From Pyronema omphalodes (Eukaryota; Ascomycota; Pezizomycetes; Pezizales; Pyronemataceae), in contig JAJJXM010000013.1 in the NCBI GenBank assembly GCA_024516155.1, positions 434,001-498,000 on the forward strand: a stretch of DNA of 64,000 nucleotides, given 5' to 3'. Positions 22,428 to 34,041 of the stretch are shown here, in pieces (the first letter of the stretch is position 1; each line of letters starts with the position of its first letter). Below the pieces are notes generated by a model. That model was given only the letters and a program-made list of their open reading frames with translations. It was not told where the DNA came from and searched no databases. The translations under genes were made by a program, and so were the position numbers.

Positions 22428-23253
22428 CCTACAGGCCTTACAGCCCCATAGATACAGTTTTGGTGGTAATGGAACGCCCACATCATCTGAGTTAGGGATA
22501 ACATTCTAGATCTAGGGGTTTTGTTTTCCGAGAATTTGGAGAATCGTAGCTTAGCAATCGATATCTTCAAAAAAGAGTCACTGGGGCAATTATATTGTTA
22601 GGGGTAGCACTCACCATCATTACCTGTTACTGGTCACAGTTTCATCTGCTTTTACTTGACAGTTCATTGTTTTTCGGAGGAAGCATTGGGAAAAGTGTGG
22701 AAACATGGGAAAAAACTCGCCTTTTGCACCTGTGGCCATTCGGCTGATTCAATTGTGCTTGATTCTTCTTGTCAATTGATTGGTTCTCGGTGGAAGCATT
22801 GAGGAAAGTATGGCAACGACTTGTCCATTGGTTACCATTTTCTTGTGACAGTGTATTCGCATCAAGCAGTGATTATACAATTCAAATTGATGGTGGCATT
22901 GTCTTATTTTTCATCAATGCTACCTGCGGTTCGGACACCCTGCTACTTGCCCAAGAAGAATCGCGAGGTCTGTAAGTGCTAGAAACATGTACAATGCCAT
23001 CGACCTCAAAAACAGGTTTTGGGCAACTGCTCAGTTCCCACCTCGCTTTGTTGAAACGCTGATTGGCAACTGCATGATCCGTGTATCCTGGCTTGGTTGC
23101 ACAGGTTCCTGAGATGCATGAGAGATGCATCAGAGGTGCTTCTGGTGCCAGGATTTTGTTTGTGGTACAAAAACGCAATTGGCCATTATACTGCAGTTCG
23201 TTGATCGTTGCTGTTAAATGTTGCTACACAGGACTGGAATCTATAATTCTCTA
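22428..23253. other. No recognisable gene
   Basis: About 0.8 kb of AT-richer sequence between the LTR of element 4 and an LTR relic. Open frames on both strands are under 100 codons and show no motif I know. Confidence 0.5.
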
Positions 23254-23573
23254 AAGCAGGATTGATTCTCTGTTTGTTTATTTGTTTTTCTTTTGCCCTT
23301 TCACACTTGTTTGTTTATTTACAATTCGAATACGTTGCCGGTTTTTGTTTACGTCCCTGTCTTCATTCCCGTTCTTCGTTCTTTTTCTCCCCTGATATCT
23401 CTGTTCACTTCCTGGACTTCGCAACACAGAAGTGTCCAAGTTGATCCTCGACATAGCTCAAGGGTTTGTGACGTTCAAGTTTTTGAAAGGTACTCTACAG
23501 TGAACTCAAGAGTGAATGATCGAGAAGAGTCAACGGGTTCTCGGTCAGCTATGTCTGCCTTGTTCGGCGTTAC
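23254..23573 (+). repeat. Truncated LTR relic of the element 3 family
   Basis: Matches the last ~320 bp of the element 3 LTRs with many substitutions: TTTGTTTATTTGTTTTTCTT, then GTTTACGTCC, ACTCAAGAGTGAATGAT, and the end TTCGGCGTTAC. The left two thirds of the LTR are absent. No internal element sequence follows, so it is a solo or truncated LTR. Confidence 0.75.
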
Positions 23574-23599
23574 GGTTGTCGCTGTGAATAGTTCTCGGG

Positions 23600-23950
23600 A
23601 GACACTCGTGTATGATGTGTCCGGGTTGAGTTTCTGGGGTGCTGCATAGGTTTTAGGCTGCGGTGTGTAGGTTTTCAAATCGAGCCTTCTGCAGTACAGG
23701 CTCCCTTGACTCGGCGGTGTATCCAGGCAAGGGTGGTAGGGGGGATGGTTGTGGGTTCCGTGGCGGTGGCTCATGTAGAGAGTCGGTCAGCTTGCTCCTT
23801 GCCTACAATCTTCATGTGTCTGGGTACCCAGCGGATTGTCATTGTGATTTTGGCTCTCAGAAACGAGGTTCCAGAGGTGTGGGTGGCACAAGCGAGTCCT
23901 CGTCCTGTCCCTCAGGAGAGTATGGCCAACTGGGCGCTCGTGAAGTTGTG
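23600..23950 (-). pseudogene. LINE RNase H relic
   Basis: On the minus strand near 23870-23770 the frame reads ITMTIRWVPRHMKIVGKEQA, followed by DRLS. This matches the IRWVPGH...GNE.AD end of the RNase H domain in Tad-like LINEs. Stops flank the segment, and the remainder is only vaguely similar. It sits between an LTR relic and the Harbinger fragment. Confidence 0.55.
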
Positions 23951-23969
23951 GACATGTCATGGTCTGCGT

Positions 23970-24555
23970 TGGTGGATTCGAACGTACATTGATTCCCGAT
24001 GGAAAATACTACCTTGCCGATGCCCGTTATGTCACAATGAAGGAGCTGCTTGTGCCATACCGTGCTATCCGGTACCATCTTCGCGAGCAAGCACAGCGGA
24101 ATGCACGGTATCCCTCCATAGATCCCCAGTCTCAAACCATTCAAACATTGATAGTCCTGAGAATCCAAAAGAGATTTTTAATCTCCGCCATGCCCAGCTT
24201 TGCAATGTCATTGAGGATGCATTTGGTCATCTGAAAAAGCGCTTCGCAATTATCAATGCAGCCCTGCATATCCATTTGAGACATAAGTACAAAACTGTGT
24301 TTGCTGTGACAGGGTCGCACAATTTCATCCGGAGACATGCAGAGGAAAATGAAGCACACAAGTGGGAGGAGACTGAGCCGGGGCAGGAATCTAGGTTGCG
24401 GGAAGAGCGGACCGCCCGGCGGGGTGGGATGTAGGAAGAACCCATTGAGGAAGTTGAGACAGAAGATCCCCAAATGGTTGTGCTACGGGATGCTATTGCA
24501 CAAAGAATCTGGCATGATTACCTGGATCACAGAGAAAGACATGTTGTATTGAGAT
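23970..24555 (+). pseudogene. PIF/Harbinger transposase C-terminal fragment (DDE_4 type)
   Basis: The fragment begins with LIPDGKYYLADARYV, which carries a catalytic Asp of the DDE nuclease (DAGY in relatives), then ELLVPYRAIRYHLREQA. After a frameshift it continues with FNLRHAQLCNVIEDAFGHLK and KRF, the block that holds the Glu, and SHNFIRRH. A second change of frame gives LRDAIAQRIWHDYLDH before TGA/TAG codons at 24550-24556. The family cuts and pastes DNA. N-terminal domains are absent and there are at least two frame changes, so it is dead. The left border adjoins a LINE relic. Confidence 0.8.
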
Positions 24556-24598
24556 AGTTTTATTCATGTACACAATAATGAATCTTGGTATCCCTGTC

Positions 24599-25681
24599 TC
24601 ATTCCATTCCAGTGATACCCCTAATCTGATCCTCAAGCCAAGAGTCTCGAGCGCGCCCCGGAGACATAGCGATGAACATACGCGTCTTCTGTGCATCATG
24701 AAAAACCTTGTTGGCCATTGACTTTTTGTCCCACAGAAAGTCCTGATATTCCCGGTCGATAACAGCAATGGCACGCTCTGTTCTGCTGACTGCAAGAGTT
24801 TGTGCTCTTTCTGTAATCTCATTCAAGGAATGTGCCATTGCCTGCCCTGCAGATCGACGCAATCATTTGGCCTGAGGAAAATCCTCAGGAGATTCAATGT
24901 CATCCACCTGTTCATGGTTGCTGTTCCTCCTCTTGTGCCGTTGAGTCGCCTGTATAAGGAAACACGGTCGGAATCCAACGCCCGGTGACTGGGTCAGAGG
25001 GAACTCGGATGGTTGCGAACTTTGTGTGTTGTTGTCGGATGGCATTTTCGGCGATGATGTCGCGCTAGTATCCTCATCATGAAGATCATCGGGCCATGGT
25101 GGTGAGGACGGCCGGGCAAGTTGACTTGGGGTCATAGCAAACTCTCCGGTGGCACAGGTCTTTTCAAAGACTGCAGTATATTCTTCTCAGCGAGGTAATC
25201 CAATCCTGCGGAAATTGTTCGCTCGTGGATAAAGCTCTGACGCAGTTGGTTGGATTGTTTTCGGTTTCTTAAGGTGATACTTACAAGCAAAATTCGATCC
25301 CAAACACTGGGTTCCGCCAGTACCATTGCCTTCGCATTATCCCATGGTACCGGACTATAGCCCTTTATCGTAATCAAGAGATCCTAATTCTTTTTGATCT
25401 GTATGAGCTGGGAAATTAGAATTGCGCTGATGTCACTGTTGGAGTAACCGAAACCTCACAGTGTACAACTTGGACTTGACTTGACCAAAATCAAGCTTTG
25501 GGGGTAGTCCCTTACGATAAACTTTCTGGTGTATTTCTGGAAGCGCCCGCTCAAAGCTGGTGCTCTTGAATCCCGTGTCCACTCTTCTACAAAGCCTAAA
25601 CTCGTCCAGTACAACTTCAACAAGTGAAGATACCATGTCCTCGGACCAATTGGCTTGTGCCTTGTCCGATTTCCTGCGCAT
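24599..25681 (-). pseudogene. Myb/SANT-like partner protein of the Harbinger element
   Basis: The minus-strand start at 25681 gives a trihelix/Myb-like domain (ANWSEDMVSSLVEVVLDEF, FERALPEIHQKVYRKGLPP, QVKSKLYTVRFRL), the DNA-binding partner that Harbinger transposases need. Coding continues in other frames: 25377-25132 (TIKGYSPVPWDN, SVWDRILL), 25135-24866 (Ser/Pro-rich linker with KRRNSNHEQ) and, after a TGA at 24865-24863, 24862-24599 (a helical tail, SLNEITERAQTLAVSRTERA). The break near 25430-25380 could be a small intron or a frameshift. At least one true stop is present. It converges on the transposase with a 44-bp gap. Confidence 0.65.
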
Positions 25682-25919
25682 TGAATACCCAGTTATTGCA
25701 ATAGGTAAGGTGACTTCGGGAGTTGGAATCAGTCACGTCGCAGTAGCGTTGTGCACTGAATTTGGCATGTCCGTGAGGTTGACTGTAAAGAACAGTCGTG
25801 AGTAGGGAAAAGTCTATTCGCATCATTAGTGGAAAACTTCAGATACCAAGAAAATCAAGACTCAGGAAAATCATATGGTTTAGTCTTTGAGATTAAAATG
25901 TGGCTTCTGGGAAGCAGGT

Positions 25920-27292
25920 TGTGGCGTGTGATGAAAAGGTTGGTGGGAGGAACCAATGGGTCTATGTTTTGAAGAAAACTCGACGTGGAGGGTTGGCGGT
26001 GACAAGAAACTTCGGTTCCAGTGGGGACAATGTTTCGAGTTGTACAAAACCCCGCATTAGCGATTTCAACATCTGAGAAATGGAGGCCTCGGCAACTGAA
26101 CGTTAAAACAGCATTTCTCTATGGTCACCTCAAGGAATAGATCATATACACCTTCCTGCACGGCGGAAAATACAAGGAAAAGAATGCAAATTAACACACT
26201 GTCTCTACGGCCTGAAGAAATCTCCCAGGGAGTGGTATGCGCGGCTGACCAACTGCCGCCTTCCCGACGCATTTGCCATCGCAGATTTCACCCCTGTGTT
26301 TTGATTTACAACAGTGGCAAACTCTGTGTTGCCATCCATGTGGATGACATTACGGTTCTGGGCCGAGCAATGATCTCACTGAAAGGATCATCGCAGCTTT
26401 GAAGACATATTTCGAAATCAAAGATCCGGGTGTCCTTCATTGCCTGCTCGGAATATAAATGGAATTCACAGACCAGGCTATTACTCTTTCCCAGGGAACC
26501 TGCATCGATAAAGTCCTTGAACGCTTCGGTATGAAGAATTGTAACCCCGTCTCAACGCCTCCCGATGCAAATGTACATTTTCGAGCCGGACTACCTGCAC
26601 AACGTATAAACAACATCTCCCTCTACGACCAGATAATTGTCTCCCTGATGTCCGCAGTTACCCGGACAAGACCTGATGTCGCCTATGCAGTTTCACACCT
26701 CTCACAGTTCAGTTCATGCTCAGGCCAGGTACATCTGTCTGCGGCTAACAGAGTCCTGAGATATCTCAAGGGAACAACGAGTCTTAACCTCCCCTATGAA
26801 TTTGGAAAATCGATTTACCTGAAAGGATTTTGGGATGCATCTTATGGTGATTGCCTGGATGTTGCAAGCAGTTTTCCGGGATACCTGTTTCAGCTTGGAG
26901 CAGTAACGATCAGTTTGTGGTCTCGTAGACAGCGCTCTGTTGTCACCTCAACGACCGAAGCAAAATGTGCCCTCTCTATGACCTCAAAACACTATCTCCC
27001 GGCAATAAGAGCTCTTGCTGACCTCCTTCATCACGATATCCCAGCTGCAATTCGTCGTGATAATTCAACTGCTATCCATATCGCACAGAATCAAGAACCA
27101 GACAACGGGAGAAACATGCGGATATGCATCACCATTTCATTCGAGAACTCATGGTAACGGGTCAAGTCACAGTCATCCACATTAATGGTAAAAACATGTT
27201 GGCAGATATATGTGCCAAAGCAGTTACGCAGGGAGTCAGCAAGGATCTCCGTTCTCTAATTTTTGGGACAGTGACAAGTGACAAGGCGTGTT
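25920..27292 (+). pseudogene. Ty1/copia Pol relic (RT and RNase H)
   Basis: Weak similarity starts at about 25920 (NQWVYVLKKTRRGG). RT is clear from 26085 (QLNVKTAFLYGHLKE, CLYGLKKSPREWYARLT, catalytic VDDITVLG near 26340). A frame at 26459-27157 carries FGMKNCNPVSTPPD, SAVTRTRPDVAYAVSHLSQF, VLRYLKGT and RNase H (GFWDASYGD, WSRRQRSVVTSTTEAKCALS). The end (HHHFIRELM, then MLADICAKA) reaches a TGA near 27291. Several stops break the frame before 26459. Gag, integrase and LTRs are not recognisable. This is the only copia-type element in the window. Confidence 0.88.
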
Positions 27293-28405
27293 GAAATCCT
27301 GGTAGACATGACATTTGCTTGAAGTGTTTCTTTCTGGGTTTCATTTCCACAATCATGGGCACTTGCCACTGGCATTTTCTACGTCATGCTCTCATCATGT
27401 ATTTCTTCTTGATCTTATCTGATCTTTGTTTCGTTGCTTTAAGATGTTCCTTTCTTGTTCGATGTACTTTAGTTTTCTGCTTGTTTCCATGGCATTCCAT
27501 GCCTATGACATCATCAGGACCCAGCACCTTCTACCCCCTCCTACAGACAGCTAGTGACGTCCATGCAAGACACAGAGTCCGGCTTGTCGTCAACAGCCTG
27601 AGTCGATCCGGGCAATGTAGATAATTAATTTCAGACTTGGCAAGGAGAGGTCTCAGGTATTTATTTATGGCTGCGCCCTCTGCCTCCAACGAGACGCCAG
27701 CACCAGAATTCAATCCACAACGACAAACTGCTCTATTCAAATACCTATTGTGATCTCAAACCGACTCCTCTTGTCGGCACAACCCTCTCCCTGCACAAAT
27801 ACCCCCACATGTATCACTCTGCCCCGGTGCTCAGCCTATCACTCGTTCATTACCTACAACGGAAGAAGCCCACTACCTCCCACGTTGAAGTCTCGGTAAT
27901 GCCTGATGCACAATTCATAATCAGGAAACGGAGTGCTTTACCTCATGAAATATCTTGGGTGCCTCAACATAAAGGATTGGATTGTGGAACCCTTCCAAGA
28001 CTTCCCAGTAGGAGGTCAAGAAACGTTGAGAGGAGTCCGTCTCAAGCATCCTGACTTTGGAAGGGACCAGCGACCCGAAGACTAAGCTTAATGTTTTTTC
28101 CCATGCTGTTGACATTCAATACAGTTTGTAGTAGCATGCAGGGGCTGGAGGACTACATGTATAATTGATCACCGGATGAGGAGGCTATAGCGTGGTGCCA
28201 TCGCAGCATGATACTCTACCAGCGGTGGGATGAAATATTTTATCATGCAGGCGGTGGTGTCACACCCTCGGATGTGAGAACATTGACTAGGTGTCATATT
28301 GAACGCTATGGAAATATGGCAATCTTGACAGGGGGATGAATGATTGAGTCAGAATCCCGGGCCGGAACCCCGCGAGGAGCTCCGACGAGATGTGTTATGT
28401 GATTC
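27293..28405. other. No recognisable gene
   Basis: About 1.1 kb with only short open frames (under 102 codons) on either strand and no motif. Copia flanking or LTR sequence could be here but has no partner to compare with. Confidence 0.45.
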
Positions 28406-29610
28406 TTGACTTTCCGATCAGGAGCTCATGACGAGACTGCCCATGGCATCAAAACTATTTCTCATGGTTTGTTTGGGAGAACTTATGACGAAGAGGTGAA
28501 AAGAAACACGTACATCAAGGGTGTTCACAGGCCGAACACTCAAGTGTTCTTCCTACATCTGTGTGATATGATTGTTGTTGATGTGATTGCATTTGGCATG
28601 GGCATCAACAAGTCAAACACATGCAGTGTTATTCACTATGACTTGTCTGCATCAGAGAAGGCCTGTGCACAGGAGATTAGACGTCCAGGACGCGATCCTG
28701 AGCCAGCAATCTGCCAGACATGTGTTACATGACATGATGCCCTCGCACTGGAGAATATAATCCGAGCACAAACCCCATTATATGGAACATTCACACTGTT
28801 CCTGAACCACATCTTCGAAGGATATATGACTGCCAAAGCAAATAACGTTATTGAGGTGTCTATGTAGGTTCTCAAGGAGCAACGTGACATTGACAACAAT
28901 GTGTCAGCTATTCTGTTTTCACTCCTGCGGATGCAACTCAAATTACTCAGTGCAATATCACCACGATTCAACAACTTCACCTACCGGTTAGGTAGGCTGC
29001 CTGTCACATCACACTCAATGGAGGGAAGGACCTGCGGCAATCATGAAAACACAGCATATACAAAAATGATGGATGCATATGGATGTTGATGTGGCATTAA
29101 AACTGGGATAAGCTAAAAGGGGTGAGTTATCGTCACTCATGGAACAGTGGGCTGTAGACAAAAGAATCATCATCAATACTCGCAAGAATAGGATTGATCG
29201 GTTCCGCCTCCTGCAACCAGTTCCGAAGATACCGGACATCAATGATATTTCGGCGAGACTGTCCGCCTGCATCAAGGGGGAGGAGCATACAGCTATCCTC
29301 AGAATGCGAGCTGTATATACATTGCTGACTGGTGAAGTCCGCCTTCACTCAGCCTTGACAGATTCTTTTGATGGGCCGTGACAGGCAATCACTGTTGCTT
29401 CAGCATCTTGCAATACTTGTAGCGCGTGCACTGAGAAGGCTTCATTGGAAGGTGTGAGACAGGAAACAGCAACAGGAAACATTTGCAATGACACCATTGA
29501 GGCGGTTATGGAGGATGTTCCTGATTTGGACACTGCAACTTTAGCGAGACTGGCAATTGGGGCACAGGTTAGCAGGGCAAGAACGTACAACAGAGAACAG
29601 TCATGTTAAT
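28406..29610 (+). pseudogene. RecQ-family helicase relic
   Basis: Frame 2 from 28406 shows the end of a superfamily 2 helicase core: VIAFGMGINKSNTCSVIHYD (motif V) and AQEIRRPGRDPEPAICQTCV (motif VI, EIGRAGRD in relatives). Two stops (28730, 28865) interrupt the same frame, which goes on with LENIIRAQTP, QRDIDNNVSAILFSLLRMQL and AISPRFNNFTYRLGR. From 29139 frame 3 holds MEQWAVDKRIIINTRKNRID, RFRLLQPVPKI and ILRMRAVYTLLTGE, and further on a Cys pair (CNTCSAC) and DLDTATLARLAIGAQVSRAR. This C-terminal layout resembles a RecQ subgroup I know mainly from bacteria. N-terminal ATPase motifs are missing. It may be a transferred or mobile-element-carried gene. Confidence 0.65.
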
Positions 29611-30009
29611 GTCTGGCAGGCGCTGATTATCACAGACTTGTACAGGCTGATCAAAGGGAGACAGCAGGATATGAAATTGATGATCCAGGAACAGTCTACC
29701 ATGAGAAAGAGAAAGTTTCTTTGATTGCACATTGTACAGTCCTGAATAGTAATACATTGTACAGATATAGCTTTTGGTATTCAGGCATAAGATGAATGAT
29801 ATCCACTGGCTACTGAGGTTCCTTCAACTTGAATAAGTCAGTACATGGTGCTCATGTTAGATCAGAAGGAAATCATGCAAAGATTGCACAGAGAAGAATG
29901 CAATGGTGGTGCATTTCGTACCCAGTGCATGAAACTCAGGCTGTACTAACACGCAACACTGATTCAGAAGGTTGCGGTTGTGTCTGTCCCATGTTAAACA
30001 GTGATACAG

Positions 30010-31082
30010 AACCATGAGACAAATGCGTGGTTTTGTCATATGCAGCGCTGCACGCATCACATCACTGTTAGCTGTCAAAGGGAAGACACCCCAGAATCTA
30101 TGCGTTTTCTTTCACTGCAACAAATGATAGATGTTGCGCCAGTGGTGTTCGTGCTCTATCGAGGCGCGGGCCCCCTTGACCACCCGGCCGGTGCGCCCAT
30201 ACGATGTGCGCGCTTCTTTCATCCCATCACACCACCACGGCTTCGACCGCGCCGTGAGCATGATCTGCCTCGCCCGAGCTGCCAGCGGCGCCGTAAGTTC
30301 TTCCCTTATCCACAGGATCTCGTCCTGCACCTCCTCTTCCGTACTGAGGTCTGTGAGGCGCGGTCTGCATTCGCTTCGATGGCGTGAATGTAACGCCGCA
30401 AAGCCTCTGCCTCCTCGTTCTCCAACAGGTCCTGAACGGCCAACCGCCAGGTAGGCGTTTCGAAATCTTCCGGAACAACAACCATTGACATCTCCAACCA
30501 CAACAAGGCATGATCCGACGTCCTTGCATGTTCAGGTGTATCCCACCCCAAAGCCCACACCGCCGTGGCCAAGTCCGTTGTTGCAAGCACCAGGTCAATA
30601 ACGCTGTAACGCACCTGCCCCGTCAGCTGGTGCCTTTCAAGGGCATCTCCTACATAGCTCAATCTGTGGGTGGCTATCAGGGACTCCAGGAAGGTGTAGC
30701 GGAGTGGTACGTCGCACCGAGGGTTCTACCCCTGGCTATGAGGGTTGACGTCACCAACCAGAACGGTTCCTGAAGTAATAACAAGCCCCCAGTCTATGTT
30801 TTTGGCTGGTCTGGCTCCATCGGAAAGACGAGGAGCATAGTATATGTTAACGATCTGGAGCTGATCGTGTCCACAAGACATAACATCTAGCACCTGAACA
30901 TCGCCGTCACTTGCCACCCTTAGGTTCTCCTGAGGCCGCAAGTGCCAAGCGCAGTCCCTCCTCACTTCAGCGAGGACCCCTGGTCCTGACGGGAAGTTGT
31001 AGGTGGGGTGTCTCTGACCCTGGAATGTACGCAGTTCCTGTAACAGGACTACATCGGCTCCCAACACCCTGCCACTCTCCAT
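30010..31082 (-). pseudogene. LINE ORF2 endonuclease fragment
   Basis: 31082-30726 gives MESGRVLGADVVLLQELRTF and LRVASDGDVQVLDVMSCGHD, close to the APE endonuclease of the full-length LINE. 30662-30306 continues (MSYVGDALERHQLTGQVRYS, VIDLVLATTDLATAV, TSDHALLWLEM). A third frame holds EEVQDEILWIREELT and WWCDGMKEARTSYGRTGRVV. Weak similarity goes on to about 30010 (ANSDVMRAALHMTKP). Multiple frameshifts; RT is absent. Confidence 0.85.
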
Positions 31083-31140
31083 TATCGCCTTAGGACCTTT
31101 ACGCTCTTATGGCCGTTGAGCTGTGGAACCTGGATGTTAC

Positions 31141-31975
31141 TCATGATTCAGGTTCTACAGACTCAACAGCATCGGTCGACCCCACAGAGGAGGTGACTTC
31201 GGTGTCAGTGTCCATGATGACAGCGGAGGGGCTAACTACCACCAGGGTGGTCAACGGCGCAGGGTCTCGAGAGGGGGGAAGGCAGATAGAGAGGAGGAAG
31301 GAGAAAGAGCGGGGGCTGTGTGCGAGATGGGAGCGTCGGAGGGAACAGTGGTCAGGCATGACGAGCGGGCGAGGCCGGCAGCTCTGATGGCAGCAAGGCG
31401 ATCGGGGCAAGCTCGGTCGGTCACAAAGTCCTCCTTTCCACAGTTTGCACATTTCAGAACTGGGAAAGAGTGACAGCACGCAGAGCCCATAGGCTGTATC
31501 CAGGCAAGAAACACGTGCAGTACTTTGTGGTATGGTAGCTGAGAGCCTAGAAAGCACACCGGAGGATGTCGGGGGTGGAGCAGGGCCCACGGATGTGTCG
31601 GGACTTGAGGCACCCGGGTCATTGGCTGTCCGGTCCGTGGAGACGTAGAGTTCTACGCGCTGGTGAAGACTGCTCATTAGGACACCTTCAGACATTGATA
31701 GGTGGGCAGAGGCAGAGCCACTTGACACCCTCACCCAAGAAAGGCGCAACCAGTACTCCATGTACCTTGAGCGCGACCTACCGATCCAGCTCCTGGACAA
31801 CCATAACGCCAAGGCCCACTCTGCGGACCGCGTTGATGTTTCCTTTGCTGTACAGATGCAAGAGCGTCGCCGCGTCTGCTTCGGGGATGGTGGTAGGCGT
31901 GTGGGCTCCTTTAACTCTACGCAACACCTTCAGTATGCGGTGAAACTGGGCCACGTTTTTGTACCACAAATGGCC
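31141..31975 (-). pseudogene. LINE ORF1 fragment
   Basis: 31969-31778 reads MWYKNVAQFHRILKVLRRVK and DAATLLHLYSKGNINAVRR, matching the ORF1 of the full-length LINE (LWYKNAPQFHRVLKV, DAATLLRLHRNEIINAVRE). Lower down, 31500-31400 holds CCHSFPVLKCANCGKEDF and RACPDRLAAIRAAG, equivalent to its last zinc knuckle. Frameshifts separate the pieces. Confidence 0.8.
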
Positions 31976-31989
31976 GCAGGTGCAAGCAA

Positions 31990-32330
31990 CACAGAAGACT
32001 AGCCATGTTTCTGGATACCCTTCACGTCATAAGGCTGCTGTACAACAAGATGCTGGCCATGCTAAATTGGCTAATATTCATCTTCTCTGGCTCCCCGAGA
32101 ATGCCACATCGCATTATCAGCCAGATGACCAGGGAATTATCCAAATGCTGAAAGCACAGGTATGCAACAACTTTCCTGACTGGCGGATATAGCATCATAA
32201 CACCGGTGCTGAACCTCTCCGGCAGCTTACAATGCGACAAGCCATGCAATTGGGTATCGCTGCATGGACGTTAGGTGTCAGAAATATAACTATTTTCAAT
32301 TGTTTGATGAACATTACCATAAACCTCTTT
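31990..32330 (+). pseudogene. pogo/Fot1-type transposase fragment
   Basis: A frame at about 32020-32192 reads AKLANIHLLWLPENATSHYQ then PDDQGIIQMLKAQV, the conserved C-terminal block of DDE_1 (pogo/Tigger/Fot1) transposases (LPPNTTSHLQPLDQGII). A second piece (RQAMQLGIAAWTLGVRNITI then FNCL) fits the next block, AW..V...TI.NC. The N-terminal DNA-binding part and first catalytic residues are missing. It is a cut-off remnant of a Tc1-mariner superfamily element. Confidence 0.62.
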
Positions 32331-33595
32331 GAGGAAACCCAAGGGCAGAACCGGGGGATTGAGTCTTGGGGTCTTCTTGATGATTGAACTTTGGATCGCG
32401 ATACAGGGGACATTGGAGTACCCGGAAGCTTGTTGAGATTGGAAATCAGGTATATGGCTCAGATGATTAGCTGCGCCGATACTGTTGGCAAACAAGCGAC
32501 ATAATTCATGTTTCCTACTTCAACAATTATGTGGAGTAGGTAATTCCTGATTCCTTGCAGGATATTGAGGTTGGTTTATGCGATTTCCAATGTAATTCAA
32601 ACTGAGTCACTATTCGGGATAGGAGCAGATCATCACAACTGATTGGGGAGTGCCCATGGAGGAACGTGGTCAAGCGGAGGCACATGAGGCACAGGAAACC
32701 GGGGTGGAAATGTCCAATGGCCTGGAGCGGATAGCGGCTCGAGCAGCGTTGTCTGGTGGAGCCATCAGCGGAATCTGTTGATCCTGGACCCGGAATATTT
32801 CGCATGCCTTGAGTATATCCAAACAGATATTTGTTCCGCTCCCTCACCTACTATTGCAAACAGTTATCAAACACCCTTGGAGGATCATTTTGGTGTCAGA
32901 TAAAGTGTTATTCAGCTTTTTTTCTGGAAAGCGTTAGAATGATTTATTTGTAATGTGGAAAATGAGTTCAATTACATGACCCTGCTCCATACCGACCCCT
33001 TCGGCGCATAAATCCCAGGACATCACTCGATCTGAGCCATCCCTCTGTGAAGAGTTCATCCCTATAAGAGTAGACTTCTTGGAATGCGGCATACTCTGAT
33101 GAGGCGTTTCAACTGTGGGACGACAGAAATGAAATCCCAGACGTTTTAGTTATCATCATGGTCATCTTCTGCCTCGTTGATGCAGGAGAGAGGCGCCTTG
33201 TGGGAAGCTAGGTTATCACTGCAGGACGATACATCATAGGAGAAGGAACCAATACGCTGATACACACGACTAGGGGGGTCTTGCATCCAATCATAGTGCA
33301 TGGGGTTGTCATGTTTCTCTTGGGCGCTTGTTTGTCTGGAGGGACAGTTGTCTGTTCTGTTTCGTCAGCAATCCCGGTGAACAGTAGATCTCCAGTGACT
33401 GCCATTCGGGCTGACAACGATGGTCAGCAGCCGCCTTGTTTGGAGCATTCACAGTTTAGCGATCATTAACGCTGCGCTTTCATGAAGCATTAAATAATAG
33501 ATATTATTCCTGTCTGGGCCGCTTAGGTCTGTGCCGAAGAGACTACCTCTTCGTTCTATGGCCGGCTGGACTCTGATTCCTGTGGGTCATAGGTG
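32331..33595. other. No recognisable gene
   Basis: About 1.26 kb with short open frames on both strands (longest 106 codons, minus strand 32847-32527). None has a known motif. Confidence 0.45.
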
Positions 33596-33599
33596 TCCA

Positions 33600-33997
33600 G
33601 AACGTGGTTTAACAGGACGTACCGAGGGACACACGTGGAACCACGGGCACTAGGGAGGTCGGAGCTTGCAGTTGTTCCACAACTGATGTGAGGTAAGGAA
33701 TACAGACCCTGCGACATGACAGTCACGGCTAAAGGACAAGAAACAAGAAGGGCAGGGTCGAGGCCGAGGACGAGGAAAGGTCAGAGTCTGTCTCATGGCT
33801 ATGAAGAAGGAAAGAGCAGAAGATCTTCGATAGCGAACGATGTGGAAGGAGAGGATAACCTCCTTGTGTACAAGAGAGCGGCCGGCAGTCCTACTGAGCC
33901 GTCAACCAACATTGCGATATAACTCCCACTGTTCTTCATCGTCCTATCACGATGTCGCTACAACACAGCTATAACGGCTCATGACAAGAACACAACC

Positions 33998-34041
<44 letters not shown>

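Larger units (their letters stand above)
23970..25700. mobile_element. PIF/Harbinger DNA transposon, degenerate
   Basis: A plus-strand transposase fragment (23970-24555) and a minus-strand Myb/SANT-like gene (25681-24599) face each other tail to tail, the two-gene set typical of PIF/Harbinger elements. The transposase N-terminus is missing. I did not find convincing terminal inverted repeats or a TWA target duplication. Confidence 0.75.
30010..31985 (-). mobile_element. Decayed LINE fragment, same family as the full-length LINE
   Basis: Read on the minus strand, it runs from the middle of ORF1 (about 31985) through the zinc knuckles and the ORF1-ORF2 junction to just past the endonuclease of ORF2 (about 30010). 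Both ends are internal to the element, with no 5' UTR, RT or tail. Its right edge touches a pogo-type transposase piece. Confidence 0.85.

Noticed and set aside
23950..23990. A tRNA gene suggested by GGATTCGAACG
   Set aside because: Only a B-box-like string is present; no cloverleaf stems or A box could be placed around it.
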